Shown here piece by piece: positions 1 to 10,850 of a stretch of 64,000 nucleotides of DNA. The DNA is from Mikania micrantha (lineage: Eukaryota > Streptophyta > Magnoliopsida > Asterales > Asteraceae), in assembly GCA_009363875.1 (NCBI GenBank), contig CM018690.1:4452788-4516787 (forward strand), read 5' to 3'. How positions within the stretch are numbered: position 1 is the stretch's first letter; the number at the start of each line of letters is the position of its first letter. The notes under the pieces are model-generated. The model had not been told where the DNA came from. It did not search any database and worked only from the letters and a program-made list of their open reading frames with translations. The translations under genes were made by a program, and so were the position numbers.

Positions 1-987
1 TATTCAAATTGTACCTTGTATTTACAATTTAAAGATACATTTTTATGTTCTATTTTATCCAAGGTTTGAAAGACTTAGCCTCACAACGACCCACCATTAT
101 CATTGATGAAACAATTGATGACACATTCGAATCAACATAAGGTATGTTTATTAACTTGTATAGATGAGCAAATATGATTTCATATGGGCCCAACTATTGA
201 GTCAATTAATGTAGAACTACACTTACTTTTTCCAAATAAAGAATTGCATTTTCTTACCATTTCATATCCTGTCAACACATAATGATTTGTATACTTCATT
301 TTATATCTCACAGTGGGAACTTGCAATGATGAAGACTTGAGAATGAAGAATGAAGACTATGTTTTGGATATGTTTTTTATATTTAAATTTTATGTTTGTG
401 ACTAAAGTTTGTGTTTAACTGTTTAAGTTTGGATCAAGTTTGTAACTGGTATGTTGGTGGCTGAAGATTATGTTGGAATTGGGGTTTTGATGTGAAGGAT
501 TTGTATGGCCCAATTTCTTTGTGTTCTCATGCAGGTTTTGGCTTGATTTGCTTTCAATTTGATTCTATTATGGCTGACTAGGTGAGTATGGCTGTATGGG
601 AGCTGGGAAGCTTTTAATTTGATTGTATTATGTCAATGACTCAATATCTCTCTGTTATCATGCTGGGGAAAAAGTAGTTTATGTAGTTAGGCACTTAGCC
701 TTTGGTGTAATGCACCAATGGCCTAATGATGGACCTGATGGCGTATGATTTTTTTTTTTGTTTATTTTTTTTATCCAGGTTGCTTAGCTAAGACTAAGAT
801 GGATAGAAGTTGGGGTTTTGGTTTGATGTTTTTTGTTTAAAAATATACAATTTTTTTTTCCGGATATCCGATTCTGGTATCCGAATCCGTATCCGAAATT
901 TCGGATATCCGAAGTTCGGATATCAAAATCAGGTATCCGAAATTTTCGGATATCCGAACTTCGGATATCCGGTTTTGAACACCCCTA
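1..987 (+). mobile_element. 3' part of a hAT-like DNA transposon
   Basis: The right end at 973-987 reads TTTTGAACACCCCTA, the inverted form of a common plant hAT terminus. Positions 841-970 hold many copies of a CGGATATCCGAA-type motif on both strands, typical of hAT subterminal repeats. At 63-140 an open frame ends in TAA after about 25 codons rich in T, I and D, followed by AG/GTATGT at 140-146 and an acceptor near 313, so it looks like a last coding exon with a 3'-UTR intron. I could not assign that tail by its residues; a hAT transposase C-terminus is an inference from position. The left end lies outside the window, so no target duplication can be checked. Confidence 0.5.
841..972. repeat. 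Subterminal GGATATCC palindrome cluster
   Basis: Repeated imperfect copies of TTCGGATATCCGAA occur about every 15-25 bases in both orientations. Such clusters bind transposase near the ends of hAT elements, which fits the terminus at 973-987. Confidence 0.6.
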
Positions 988-1111
988 ATGGTTAACATCA
1001 TAATCACGTTTTTCCTAAGCATAAGAATTTGTGACCTCTCATCAGCCTCTGCAATCCATTCTAACCATACGCCCTAAACAGGAAGCCGGTCCGGTCAGAC
1101 TTACATTTAAG

Positions 1112-1500
1112 CAGGGGTGTTCAAAATATCAGAAACTCGAAAAAATTTGAATCCGAATCGTATCCGAAACCCGAAAAACCGTATCCGAAATCTATTTCGG
1201 GTTTTTCGGGTCGGATAATATGATTTTAGATTCGGGTCGGGTTTCGGATATGCAAAAACTAGTTTTTCGGGTCGGATATCCGAATAACCAGAAAAAAACA
1301 TATTTGTTCGGGTTGTTCGGATGCACGAATTCAGGTTTTTCGGATTTTTCGGGTCAGATAATATATTTTGAATTTAGGGTCGGGTCGGATATCCAAATAA
1401 CCATAAAAAATAGGTCTGTTTGGGTTGTTCGGATGTACGCATTCGGGTTTTTCGGGTCAGATAATATGTTTCGGGCCGGATTTCGGATAAAATGACCTGA
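1112..1500 (+). mobile_element. 5' end of a second hAT-like element
   Basis: CAGGGGTGTTCAAAA at 1112-1126 is nearly the inverse of the terminus at 973-987. It is followed by a dense run of TTTCGGGTCGGAT and TATCCGAA motifs to about 1490. No matching right terminus or second copy of the preceding 8 bases (CATTTAAG) was found, so this is probably a truncated element. It lies about 600 bases upstream of the GAUT start codon. Confidence 0.5.
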
Positions 1501-1890
1501 GTTTTTTTATTAAAAGATTTATAAACCCTTGTTTTTACGACTCATTTTGCTATTAAGATGTGACGGAGTGCCATTTGTTTTGTTTTTAGAACAAACTACA
1601 CTTTATAATTTTTTAACAAAATAACAATCGTTACAAATTTTTTCATATGTATTTATGTATTCAAAAATATCATTAAGGTTTAATACCACAACGTAGATGG
1701 GAACTACTAATTGAAATTAAAAAAAAAAAAAAAAAAGACAAGGAAAAATAATAGTAGATCCGAGCAAATGATGATAGCCCGTTTTCACGCAACACGGATC
1801 TCTCTATCGTTTAAAAGTCAAATCATCAATGACTTGATTTAATTTCATATACATAGATGCAGCTGCAAATTCCTAGATTCATACACGCTG
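1501..1890. other. Upstream region of the GAUT gene, no motif assigned
   Basis: AT-rich sequence with a 17-A run near 1720-1736. It should contain the GAUT promoter, but I cannot place a TATA box or transcription start with confidence. Confidence 0.3.
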
Positions 1891-1933
1891 CCTAAACCCT
1901 ATTCTTCTGCATTTGTTGAATGAAATCGATCAA

Positions 1934-2104
1934 ATGTATCGGTATTCGACAACAAATTTGAATCATTTGGTTAAAAATAGAAAGGAGTGTGAACCTGGAT
2001 TGTTTCATCTGACTGGATCTGATTCCGATGAGAAGGTCTCCGTCGAGATTATGGTATGCATTCGTGAAGATCAATGGGCGGAGATTCAACGTCGCTGGTG
2101 CTAG
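1934..2104 (+). other. Possible upstream ORF in the GAUT leader (56 codons)
   Basis: An ATG at 1934 opens a 56-codon frame ending in TAG at 2102-2104, 28 bases before the GAUT ATG at 2133 and in a different frame. If it lies in the mature leader it could lower translation of the main frame. A donor-like site (G/GTATGC near 2053) means part of it may be spliced out. I do not recognise the peptide. Confidence 0.35.
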
Positions 2105-2132
2105 GGTTTTTGATGAAATTTAGGGGGCCATT

Positions 2133-5100
2133 ATGCAGCTACACATCTCTCATAGTATGAGAAGTATAACGATATCGAGCAACAATGGGTTTACTGACTT
2201 AATGAAGATCAAAATCGCAGCTCGCCATATTTCTTACCGTACTATATTTCATACCGTTCTTATTCTGGCTTTCTTATTGCCCTTTGTTTTTATTCTCACA
2301 GCTATTGTTACTTTGGAAGGCGTCAACAAGTGCTCATCTATTGGTATGTCTCTAAATTATTTTTTGATATCTTTTCATATCACTGTGTTCTGTTTTTTAT
2401 GGAACATGTTATTGATGTGAAATTGGGATTTGGATCAAGTTTTGGATCTTGACATCCTTCTGCTGTTGTTCTAGAAGTTTGCTGACTGCCTTTATGAAAA
2501 CCGGAATTGAGAACATGATTAAACCTTGGTGTAATTAGATCTTGGTTGAGTCTTTTTGTCATTGGCATATAATTGGTAGCTAGATTAGTTTTTGGATGAT
2601 TAAGTTCTTTAGTTAGCAAACTGAATTTGCTTTCTGATTATTGTTATTGGAATGCCCAGACAGGTTTAGACTTTAGATGCATTTATGGAAATTTTTTTGA
2701 TGTTATATTGTAGTCAGAATGTCTTCTCCAACGGGGAATTAACTCTGCTTTAACTTTTTTCTTCTTCATGTTTACACAGATTATGCATTCTCAGTTTGAT
2801 AATTTGATTTTAAAAATATGGTGAGAATATAGTTAAGAAAAAATGGTTGAATAACTTTTACATGATGGTTGATGCCCCAAAATGTCCATTGTTTTGCAAA
2901 TATATCTAATGTTCCCCAACTTTGTAAAATTCAATTTCTAGGAAGACTGTCTGCATATATTCTACCATGTTTTCACTTCCCACCTATCAATTAGATTTTC
3001 TCTGTTTTTTATCAAGCTTCTTTTGTGTTTCTTCCTGAAACTTTCTTTTGTGTTTGTTAAAGCACTATAATATGAATATTATGTATGTACAAATCTTTTT
3101 CCTTTCTCCTTCTATCCTTTTGTAGTCTGTATATTGAAAAAGTGGGACTGTTTTAAATATTTTCTTCTACTTCTCTTTATGTTAACATATTACTTTGTCC
3201 TACATTCCCTTTTCTGAACTTTTGCAAAATGTTGAACCCAAATCTTTGTGATTCACTTTTATATTTGCATTAAATCAGTCTTATGACAGTTGTTCTTTTA
3301 TACTTCTAATATTGCATGATAGCCATCAACTAATTCTTCCATGTTCCAGATTGTTTAGGCAGGCGTTTGGGACCAAAACTTCTTGGGAGGGGTGATGATT
3401 CAGAAGTAAGATTACTAGTTAATATCTTTATAGAGTTGATTTTAAATCTAAACTGTTGTGTTTTTATTTAATTTATGTCAAACACAGCTATTTTATAGAA
3501 TCTTAAACATTTTCATTTGGTTGGCAACAGAGGTATCTTGCAGATTTCTACACGATCCTTAATCAAGTTCATTCTGAAGAAGTCCCAGAGGATTTAAAGA
3601 TTCCGGATAACTTCAAACAGCTTGTTTCCGAAATGAAAATCAACAAATACAACGCCAAGGAATTTGCTCTTATTTTGAAGGGAATGGTATGGTATGTCAA
3701 CTCAATGTTTTTTTTAATTGTGTTGTTATCTGTCTTCTATAATGATTTACTTTGTTTATACCTAATGATGGGATACTTTGCTAGATGGAAAGATCTGAGA
3801 GAGATATCAGAGAATCGCAATTCCAAGAGCTAATGAACAAACATTTTGCAGCAACTTCAATTCCCAAAGGCATTCATTGTCTTTCTTTGCGCTTGACTGA
3901 TGAATATTCTTCGAATGCTCATGCAAGAAAACAATTGCCTTCACCTGAATTACTCCCACTTCTTTCTGATAATTCCTACCACCACTTTGTTGTGTTTACC
4001 GACAATATCCTGGCGGCTTCAGTGGTTGTATCTTCTGTTGTCCAATCATCTCTTAGGCCTGAAAAGATTGTGTTTCATGTAATAACCGACAAGAAGACTT
4101 ATGCAGGCATGCACTCGTGGTTTGCATTAAATCCCATATCACCAAGCACTGTGGAAGTCAAAGGTGTTCATCAGTTTGACTGGTTGACCAGAGATACTGT
4201 TCCTGTTCTTGAAGCTGTGGAGAATCATGATGGAGTTCGAAATTACTACCATGGGAATCATGTTGCCGGTGCCAATCTTAATGTTACATCACCAAGATTA
4301 TTTGCCTCCAAATTGCTGGCTCGAAGTCCCAAGTACATATCGTTGCTCAATCATCTTCGCATATATTTGCCAGAGGTAAACAGATAAGTTACTGTATATG
4401 TCCGACCCATGCATGATTGATATCTTCTATAGATAAATATTTTTTCTGTATTATTTATTAGATGGGTATTGTTATTAGGGAAAATGTTGGAAGACCTAGC
4501 AACTTTCAACATATTAGTGGTTTAGTCCATTAACTTTTTTTTGCAATTGTGTATCCATTATCTTTTGTTGAGTTGTTGAAATGCCATTTTGACCTGTTGA
4601 TCACATTAAACATATGTTTAAGTTTAAATTTGGGTCCATGTTTAGTCAAATCAACCAACTTTCGTCATTGTAGTGGTTTAGTCCCTTCCATTTGTTTTAC
4701 ATGTGCAGTCCACCTAAGCATTTAGCCCGTTCAACAGTTCAAGTTGGCATATCAAGAAATCAAACGAGGTAAGGGCACTGCTAAGAAATCAAGGGAATAA
4801 ACTGCTTAAATGTCGAAAATTGGTTGGTTATATACAACATCAATCATTCTTATCTAGCTATGGAGAGAAATTAGTAGTTTTAGTAGGATGATAATTCTAG
4901 TTAGGAAAATCTAAAAATAGGGATTCGAAATGGTAGGTTATTATGCATTTATGCTTCATTCGAAGTGTTTCATAGAATATTAAATTGAGCACTGTTGAGA
5001 TCATTATTTAGGAGTGGAGACTTATCTCTTGAATATAAATTGTTTTTTTATTGCTATATATATGATTTAATTTTTAATTTCTTTGTACTTTTGGGTTAAG

Positions 5101-5815
5101 TTCTATAAATATACATTCCTTTTCTCCTTTAGATTATAGTTAATACATTAGTTATTTCCAACTTTCACAGCTCTTTCCAAACCTTGACAAGGTGATCTTC
5201 TTAGATGATGACATTGTAATACAACGTGATTTATCACCACTTTGGGATATTGATCTTGGTGGAAAAGTTAATGGCGCAGTTGAAACCTGCAAAGGTGAAG
5301 ATTCATGGGTAATGGGTAAACGATTCAAAATCTACTTCAATTTTTCTCACCCACTTGTAGCAAAAAGTTTGGACCCAGAAGAATGTGCTTGGGCCTTTGG
5401 TATGAACATCTTTGACTTACGGGCATGGAGAAAAACTAACATTAGAGAAACGTATCACTCATGGTTGAAAGAGGTAAGTGGACAAATATTTTTTGATAAT
5501 TATTATATAGATTTTCAACTTTGTTGTTTGCAGAATCTGAAGTCAAATTTGACGTTATGGAAGCTTGGAACATTACCACCAGCCCTGATTGCATTTAGAG
5601 GTTATATTCACCCAATCGACCCATCATGGCACATGTTGGGCTTGGGCTACCAGAACAATACAAGCATTGAGAGTGTAAAAAAGGCTGCTGTAATTCATTA
5701 CAATGGTCAATCGAAACCATGGCTAGAGATTGGATATGAGCATCTTCGTCCTTTTTGGTCAAAATATGTAAACTCCTCAAACGAATTTGTCAAGAATTGC
5801 CACATATTGGAGTAA
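2133..5815 (+). CDS. GAUT14: Galacturonosyltransferase, GAUT13/GAUT14 type (GT8)
   Basis: Predicted type II Golgi enzyme of CAZy family GT8 that adds galacturonic acid from UDP-GalA to homogalacturonan, the pectin backbone. Coding exons read as 2133-2343, 3350-3405, 3531-3686, 3785-4375, 5171-5473 and 5534-5815, all with GT/AG borders. They sum to 1599 bases, 532 residues plus stop, the usual length of this clade. The first residues begin MQLHIS as in GAUT12-14; a short cytoplasmic tail is followed by one membrane span at about residues 40-62 (FHTVLILAFLLPFVFILTAI). The donor/metal site FLDDDIV and the later HYNGQSKPW motif are present, with WHMLGLGY before it. There is no frameshift or stop. 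GAUT13 and GAUT14 cannot be told apart by eye, so the symbol is the nearer guess. It is the only intact gene found here. Confidence 0.93.
2344..3349 (+). other. Intron 1 of the GAUT gene (1006 bases)
   Basis: GTATGT donor after the CSSI codons and a TTCCAG acceptor, phase 1. AT-rich and T-rich; I see no gene or transposon end in it. Confidence 0.85.
4376..5170 (+). other. Intron 4 of the GAUT gene (795 bases)
   Basis: GTAAAC donor and TTTCACAG acceptor, phase 0, between the LPE and LFPNLDK codons. About 4470-4860 looks like inserted repeat-type sequence with two 'GTGGTTTAGTCC' boxes, but I cannot define its ends. Confidence 0.8.
5474..5533 (+). other. Intron 5 of the GAUT gene, 60 bases, no in-frame stop
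   Basis: GTAAGT donor and TTGCAG acceptor. The length is a multiple of three and the frame stays open through it, so a transcript that keeps the intron would encode 20 extra residues between WLKE and NLKS rather than a truncated protein. About 60 bases is near the lower limit for plant introns. Removal is supported by the restored GAUT alignment. Confidence 0.85.
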
Positions 5816-7260
5816 TAGTGATAGACAATACATTTGAAGGAAGAACAAAGAATTTTGTCAAACAAATGGCAGTGCAACTCTTGAGAAAGGTGAACCCACA
5901 CTGGGACCCACATTCTTTTAGTCTGTAACACAATCCTTTCTTTATTCAGACTATATTTAGCCCTGCGTATCACGAGGGTATACTACAGTAATTGATATGA
6001 TGAAATAATTGAAATTAAGTCTGGGCCTGCCTGAAAATATATAAGATTGAGAAGAAGATAAAGCCTCAGCTTTAGCCCGATTAGCATCAGAACATCATAT
6101 GATTATTTATTCCCATATAAGTTTTTTTTTTTAAATATAATTATTATGTCAATTTCTAGCCATAGATGGTTAAAATTTGTGTGTCACAGGAACATTATTT
6201 ATCGGCAATGGTCATGTATGAATCATGAGAAGCATACAAAAATGTGCAGTAAATTCTTTTTGATCCAAGTTTTATATGATATTGTTTGTTGTACTTGAGA
6301 CAAAGTGAACTCAATTTACAAATTTGATGCTGCTGTTTGTGAAGATGGGGTTTGTGCAAGATGGCTGGGTTGAGTAATGGGTCAAACATGTTTGGTTAAA
6401 ACAGGCTGGGCCAAAACAATTTTAATGCAATGGCCACTGATCATGATTTTTTAAAAACAATGTTGTTACAACAATTATCTAAATCTTTAACTAAAATGAT
6501 TTGGATATGCCTTGAGAATACGCTTCAGGCCACTTTCGGTCCTTACCTCTAGGTATTGAAAACTTAGTTAATTGCGTATAAAGCTTCATGGCTTCTAGTC
6601 CGTTTCTTATTGTCACTAGAATTTGGAAGCATACATAAAAGCATTGCATTTTCATAAATTAACATTTTGGTAACTCGAAGAATATGCAGCTGTTGCGTTG
6701 ATGTGAAAATTGTTTTCTTCTTTTCTTTTGTAGTGCGTTAAAAGTGTAGCATGTAGTTTTCATGGACTTAATTGCTTTAAGATCCCTTTGGTGGGAACCC
6801 ACTTACGTGATAAACTATCGGGTGCTCTCAAATATCAGACTAACCAAAAGAAAAAGGTAAAATGTGGTCGCAAGCAACTAGGTTATGGCCTCTAAGGAAA
6901 ATCGTCCTAAGTAGTAATTGAATTGAAACCTCTAGATTTCTTCTCCTTCAATTTAACCAATATACCAATTTCTTGGAGGCAATAAAGCAATTCATGAATA
7001 CACTAAAACGCACAAAAACATCATTTTGTTTCTAATGCAAATCCATCAATTACATCATATTATACACTCTTTTTTGTGTAAGAATAATCCTAAAATCCAT
7101 CAAAAATATGATTTAAAGACAATAAATGAGAGGATTAGGAGGTAGAAGAGAAACCTTGAAAGATTTATAATAAGTTCTAAATCTGATTTCAGGAATATAC
7201 TTCAACCAAACAGAAAAACACCTTTAAAAACATCAAAATTAATATTAAACACAAACATTA
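5816..7260. other. 3' flank of the GAUT gene, nothing recognised
   Basis: Probably the 3'-UTR to about 6000, then AT-rich intergenic sequence. No coding similarity, transposon terminus or RNA gene was recognised on either strand. Confidence 0.4.
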
Positions 7261-7273
7261 AAATTATCAAAAT

Positions 7274-7301
7274 GAAAAAAAAAAAAAAAAAAAAAAAAAG
7301 A
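7274..7301. repeat. Poly(A) run
   Basis: About 25 or more consecutive A after AAAATG. It could be a retroposon tail on the plus strand or a simple repeat; no upstream retroposon body was recognised. Confidence 0.7.
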
Positions 7302-7545
7302 CCACAAAGCAAATTGTTTCTAAGATCAATTACCCAAAATTCTATCTTGGCATACAAACACAAATGGTCCAAGTTGAAGATGCATCTACATCCCTACTTT
7401 TTGAACCAACTTCACAATTCACATATCAAACTAAATCATATCTTCCTTCAAAGTTACACTGTAATTATGTAAAACTAGCCAACATTTAGTCATATGAAAC
7501 CAATATATAATTATAATACCGCTACATAAAAGTAACAAAAAAACA

Positions 7546-7598
<53 letters not shown>
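7546..7598. repeat. (TA)n then (GA)n microsatellite
   Basis: A (TA) tract of about 40 bases passes into a short GAGAGAG run. It borders the MITE-like element at 7599. Confidence 0.9.
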
Positions 7599-8913
7599 AA
7601 TGTATAAAAAATAACCCTCTTTTTTTGCTACAACTACATAACCCATTTCAATCAATAATAAACTTACACATAAGCCTTTTATTAAAATATTAAAAAGGTC
7701 ATTATAGTCATTTTACTTTATAAGTTTTTCTCACTCTTTTTTAAACATTAATAATTTTTTTATAATATATTATTTTTAAAAAAAAATTGCACCATTATAT
7801 TCGTCTCATTTTTCTCTTTAATTACATTGTAGTCTAGACTAATTTTTTTTTTACTTTTTTTAAATGTTCTATATTTACATCATTATAACGAGCTTAATTA
7901 TAACAAATTTATTTGAAATTTTTTCTAACAATGATAAATTACAGTGATGTAATTTACATTGACGTAATTTACCGTGATGTAATTTACATTGACGTAAAAT
8001 TCGGTTTCGGTTTTTTCGGTTAATTCGGTTACGGTTCGGTTTTTTCGGTTAATTTGGTTGCGGTTCGGTTTTTTCGGTTAATTCGGTTTCGGTTCAGTTT
8101 TTTTGGCTTTTTGCTCATCCCTAATTTGTAACGAGCCTAAATACAACAAATTAGTTTGAATTTTTTTCGAATAATGATAAATTACATCATTATAATTATC
8201 ATTGTTAGAGACAAAAAAATCAAAATAATGTGTTATATTACATCACTGTAATTTATCATTGTAATTATCATTGTTAGAGAAAAAAATAAAATAATATGTT
8301 ATATTACATCACTGTAATTTATTATTGTTAGAAAAAAAATTCAAAATAATGAGTTATATTTATACTCGTTACATCGATGTAAATAATGGACAATGAGGAA
8401 AAAATTAAAAACTAGTCAACATTATAACAGAAATTAAATAGAAAATTACATCACTGTAAATAATGTGTTACGTCACCGTTAAATCTGTCATTGTAAATTA
8501 CTTCATTTTGTGTTACATTACTTAATTTTGTGTTACATTACTATAATTTACCATTGTTAGAAAAAATTTCTAATTAATTTGCTATATTTAAGCTCGTTAC
8601 AATGATGTAAATACATGACATAAAAAAAAAATAAAAAAAACTAGTCGAGACTATAACGAAATTAAAGAGAAAAATGAGACAAGTATAATGGTGCAATTTT
8701 TTTTTAAAAAATAATATAGTATAAAAAAGTTATGAACGTTTAAAAAAGGGGGTAAACTATACATAAATGACAAATGTCTTAAATGCCCTTCTTATTCAAA
8801 AAAAGAAATTGACACGTGTCACGATCTTATACACTTACCTTTTTAAAGTAATCATTGGATGATAGTTAATGCGTTGTAACAAAAGATAAGGGTTATTAAA
8901 AATTTAATCCCCT
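7599..8913. mobile_element. MITE-like element A, 1.3 kb, long imperfect TIRs, (TA)n-bordered
   Basis: It begins AATGTATAAAAAATAACCC and ends GGTTATTAAAAATTTAATCC next to CCTATATA. The end read on the other strand resembles the start over more than 100 bases (ATAACC, TGCTACAAC, AACCCAT blocks). The core has repeated TTACATCACTGTAATTTA and TACCATTGTTAG segments, and at about 7995-8110 a TTCGGTTAATTCGGTT cluster. A second copy lies at 14958-16152. No coding capacity was seen. CACGTG occurs at 8813-8818 near the right end. Confidence 0.7.
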
Positions 8914-8934
8914 ATATACATATATATTTATATA

Positions 8935-9260
8935 GGGGAAAAATCAAATAAGAAGAGATTTTTGCATAAGAAGAGTAAAAACTAATAATAATTTGAAATT
9001 TGACATGATAATTTACGTATAACTTCATATTTTTTGTACTAGATTTTTATTTTGTATACTATATTATTATTTTTTGTTCTTCGTTTTACTTATACTAGAT
9101 TTTTGTATTTTTTATAATACATTTTTATTTTTTTGTACTTTATTCTTATTTTTTGTACTGGATTCTTATTTTTTATGTACTAGATTATGTTTGTGCCACG
9201 TGTCAAATTTCTATTGCCTCTTACTCTTCTTAGGCAAAAATATCTTCTTACTGGATCCAA

Positions 9261-9262
<2 letters not shown>
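8935..9262. mobile_element. (TA)n-bordered MITE, family M1, copy 1
   Basis: Starts GGGGAAAAATCAAATAAGAA inside TATATA and ends CTTACTGGATCCAACC before a (TA)n tract. The ends are imperfect inverted repeats of about 45 bases that share TTTTTGCATAAGAAGAGTAA-type sequence. The core is a degenerate repeat of TTTTTTGTACTAGATT. Other copies are at 31378-31761 and 58148-58622. CACGTG is at 9197-9202. Confidence 0.75.

Positions 9263-9297
<35 letters not shown>
9263..9297. repeat. (TA)n microsatellite
   Basis: About 34 bases of TA directly after the MITE end; the right half of a split TA tract. Confidence 0.9.
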
Positions 9298-9298
<1 letters not shown>

Positions 9299-9379
9299 AG
9301 CTTGATCAAATACATGGATTCTACACCCTCTGATCAAAGTAATCAATGGCTTATGAACCGTATGTTTTGCCACCACTAA

Positions 9380-9645
9380 GACTATTAGGTATGCCAAGTG
9401 ACCCAATCACTCCACCTATGCGCCACGTAGGCGCCACATAAGCACTCACCACAACCACTCACCCCACCATTTTGGTGGAAATGCCCCATTACCCACTCAC
9501 TCCACGTCATCATTCCTTTCTAAATTAAATTGAGATATAATTAATAAAAACAAATTACAAATTAATAAAAAAAATTACAAACTAATAAAAAAAATTAATA
9601 AAAATAAATACAAACTAATAAAAAAATTAATAAAAAAATTACAAA
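9380..9645. mobile_element. Left terminal region of a PIF/Harbinger element
   Basis: GACTATTAGGTATGCC follows TAA at 9377-9379, and resembles the inverted form of the Harbinger-like ends at 20103 and 61648. Next come CACCCCACC-rich sequence and A-rich repeats of ACAAATTAATAAAA. The right end of this element was not found. Confidence 0.5.
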
Positions 9646-10850
9646 TTAATTATCTCTATATTTATTACGAATTTTATCCTTCTCCCGCTCGGAAATTTCG
9701 CGGTCGAGCCCGGTTAAGTGTTCGGTGTTGGTGAACAGAAGTTGTAACTCTACCAACCGTTGACGTTCTCGTTTTAATTCGTTAAAGTCACCGATTCGTT
9801 GAGATAAGTGTTCTATTCCTTGGTTATAATCCGGGGTCGTTTGAGATGAAGAGCCTCGTCTCGCCCTTGCTCGGTCAGTTTTTGCGCGATCTCTCCCGGT
9901 CGGACGAGTCAAATCCTCTATCTTGTCGTCGTCTTCTTCTTCGTCGAGATCGTTTAGATTTATATTCACTTGAGCATCCGACGTGCCGGGGCTATCGGTT
10001 GACGATGCTTTTGATCGTTTTGAGGCCGACGTTTGTACAGTCGGGATTCGAATCTAGTTCGAACATTTCCTCATAAGCTCCTAACTCCGTTTAAGCGTGA
10101 AGTGGGCGTTAAACTCTTCCCAGTATTGATCTTCCGATTCGAGCTCGATCATCGCGTCGCTTTGGCCACTCCGACGAGTTTGCCATTTCTGGGAATAAAT
10201 CCCGTTGAACTTTCTAACCTTTAGGTTCATGTCACGCCATTTGCTAGAGAGCATATCGTTTGTACGATATTCCCCACGACCCATGGCTTGAAAAAATTGA
10301 TTTCGGATTTTACTCCAAAAGTCCGGTCCTTTTTGGTTACGACCTATAAACAATTAATAAAAAAATGTTAACAATTTATAAAAAAAATATTAACAATTTT
10401 AAAAAACTAAAAGGAAAGTAATTACCAACAATTGGATCTTCCGACACATCGATCCAAGCTTTTGTAAGTTGAAACTCTTCCTCCGTAGTCCATTTTTCTA
10501 GACGGGATGAACCTCCCACAACGGGTTCGGTATCCCCAGGTTGTTTCTTTCTGTGTCTACGCCTTTGTTTTGGTTGCGTGGTTGGACCAGCATTTGTAGT
10601 GGGTTGGGTCTCGGGTATAACTTCATCCTGAGATAATTGTCCAAACCCGTGCGATTGTTGACTCGAACCATAATTGGCGAATGTATAAAACCCTTGTTGT
10701 GGGCTTGAATCAAAATTCGGTCGATAACAGTTTGAATCAAAAAAAGGATTTATTGGAAAAGGGCTAAAGACCCAATTCGGAGGTGGCGTGTTCGGGTTTC
10801 GGTTAGGTAGAGTGTTTGGGTTATACTAATTTAGGTTTTGGTTGGGATCT
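9646..10850 (-). pseudogene. PIF/Harbinger ORF1-type gene (Myb/SANT plus NAM-associated domain), broken
   Basis: Reading the minus strand: a Gln/Pro/Asn-rich N-terminal part, a basic stretch (KQRRRHRKKQ), then a SANT-like helix beginning EKWTTEEEFQLTKAWIDVSE, an intron at about 10354-10430 with GT/AG borders, the segment FWSKIRNQFFQAM, and an acidic then basic C-terminal part (NDLDEEEDDD; REKDKIRNKY). This architecture is the DNA-binding partner of Harbinger transposases, often annotated GST T3-like. It is not intact: after KRS near 10081 there is a stop and an extra stretch of about 8 bases, then one more extra base near 10040, which together return to the first frame. Another in-frame stop lies near the N-terminus (about 10835). 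A related gene is at 32731-34154 (+). Confidence 0.75.

Noticed and set aside
1892..2089. Minus-strand frame overlapping the GAUT leader
   Set aside because: It is a shadow of the leader region with no recognisable domain; the plus-strand context explains the locus.
5595..5973. Minus-strand frames over the last GAUT exon and 3' end
   Set aside because: Antisense shadows of conserved coding sequence.
9074..9379. Phe/Leu-rich frame that looks like a membrane peptide
   Set aside because: It is the TTTTTTGTACTAGATT core of MITE family M1 followed by (TA)n; similar frames occur at 31336 and 58319.
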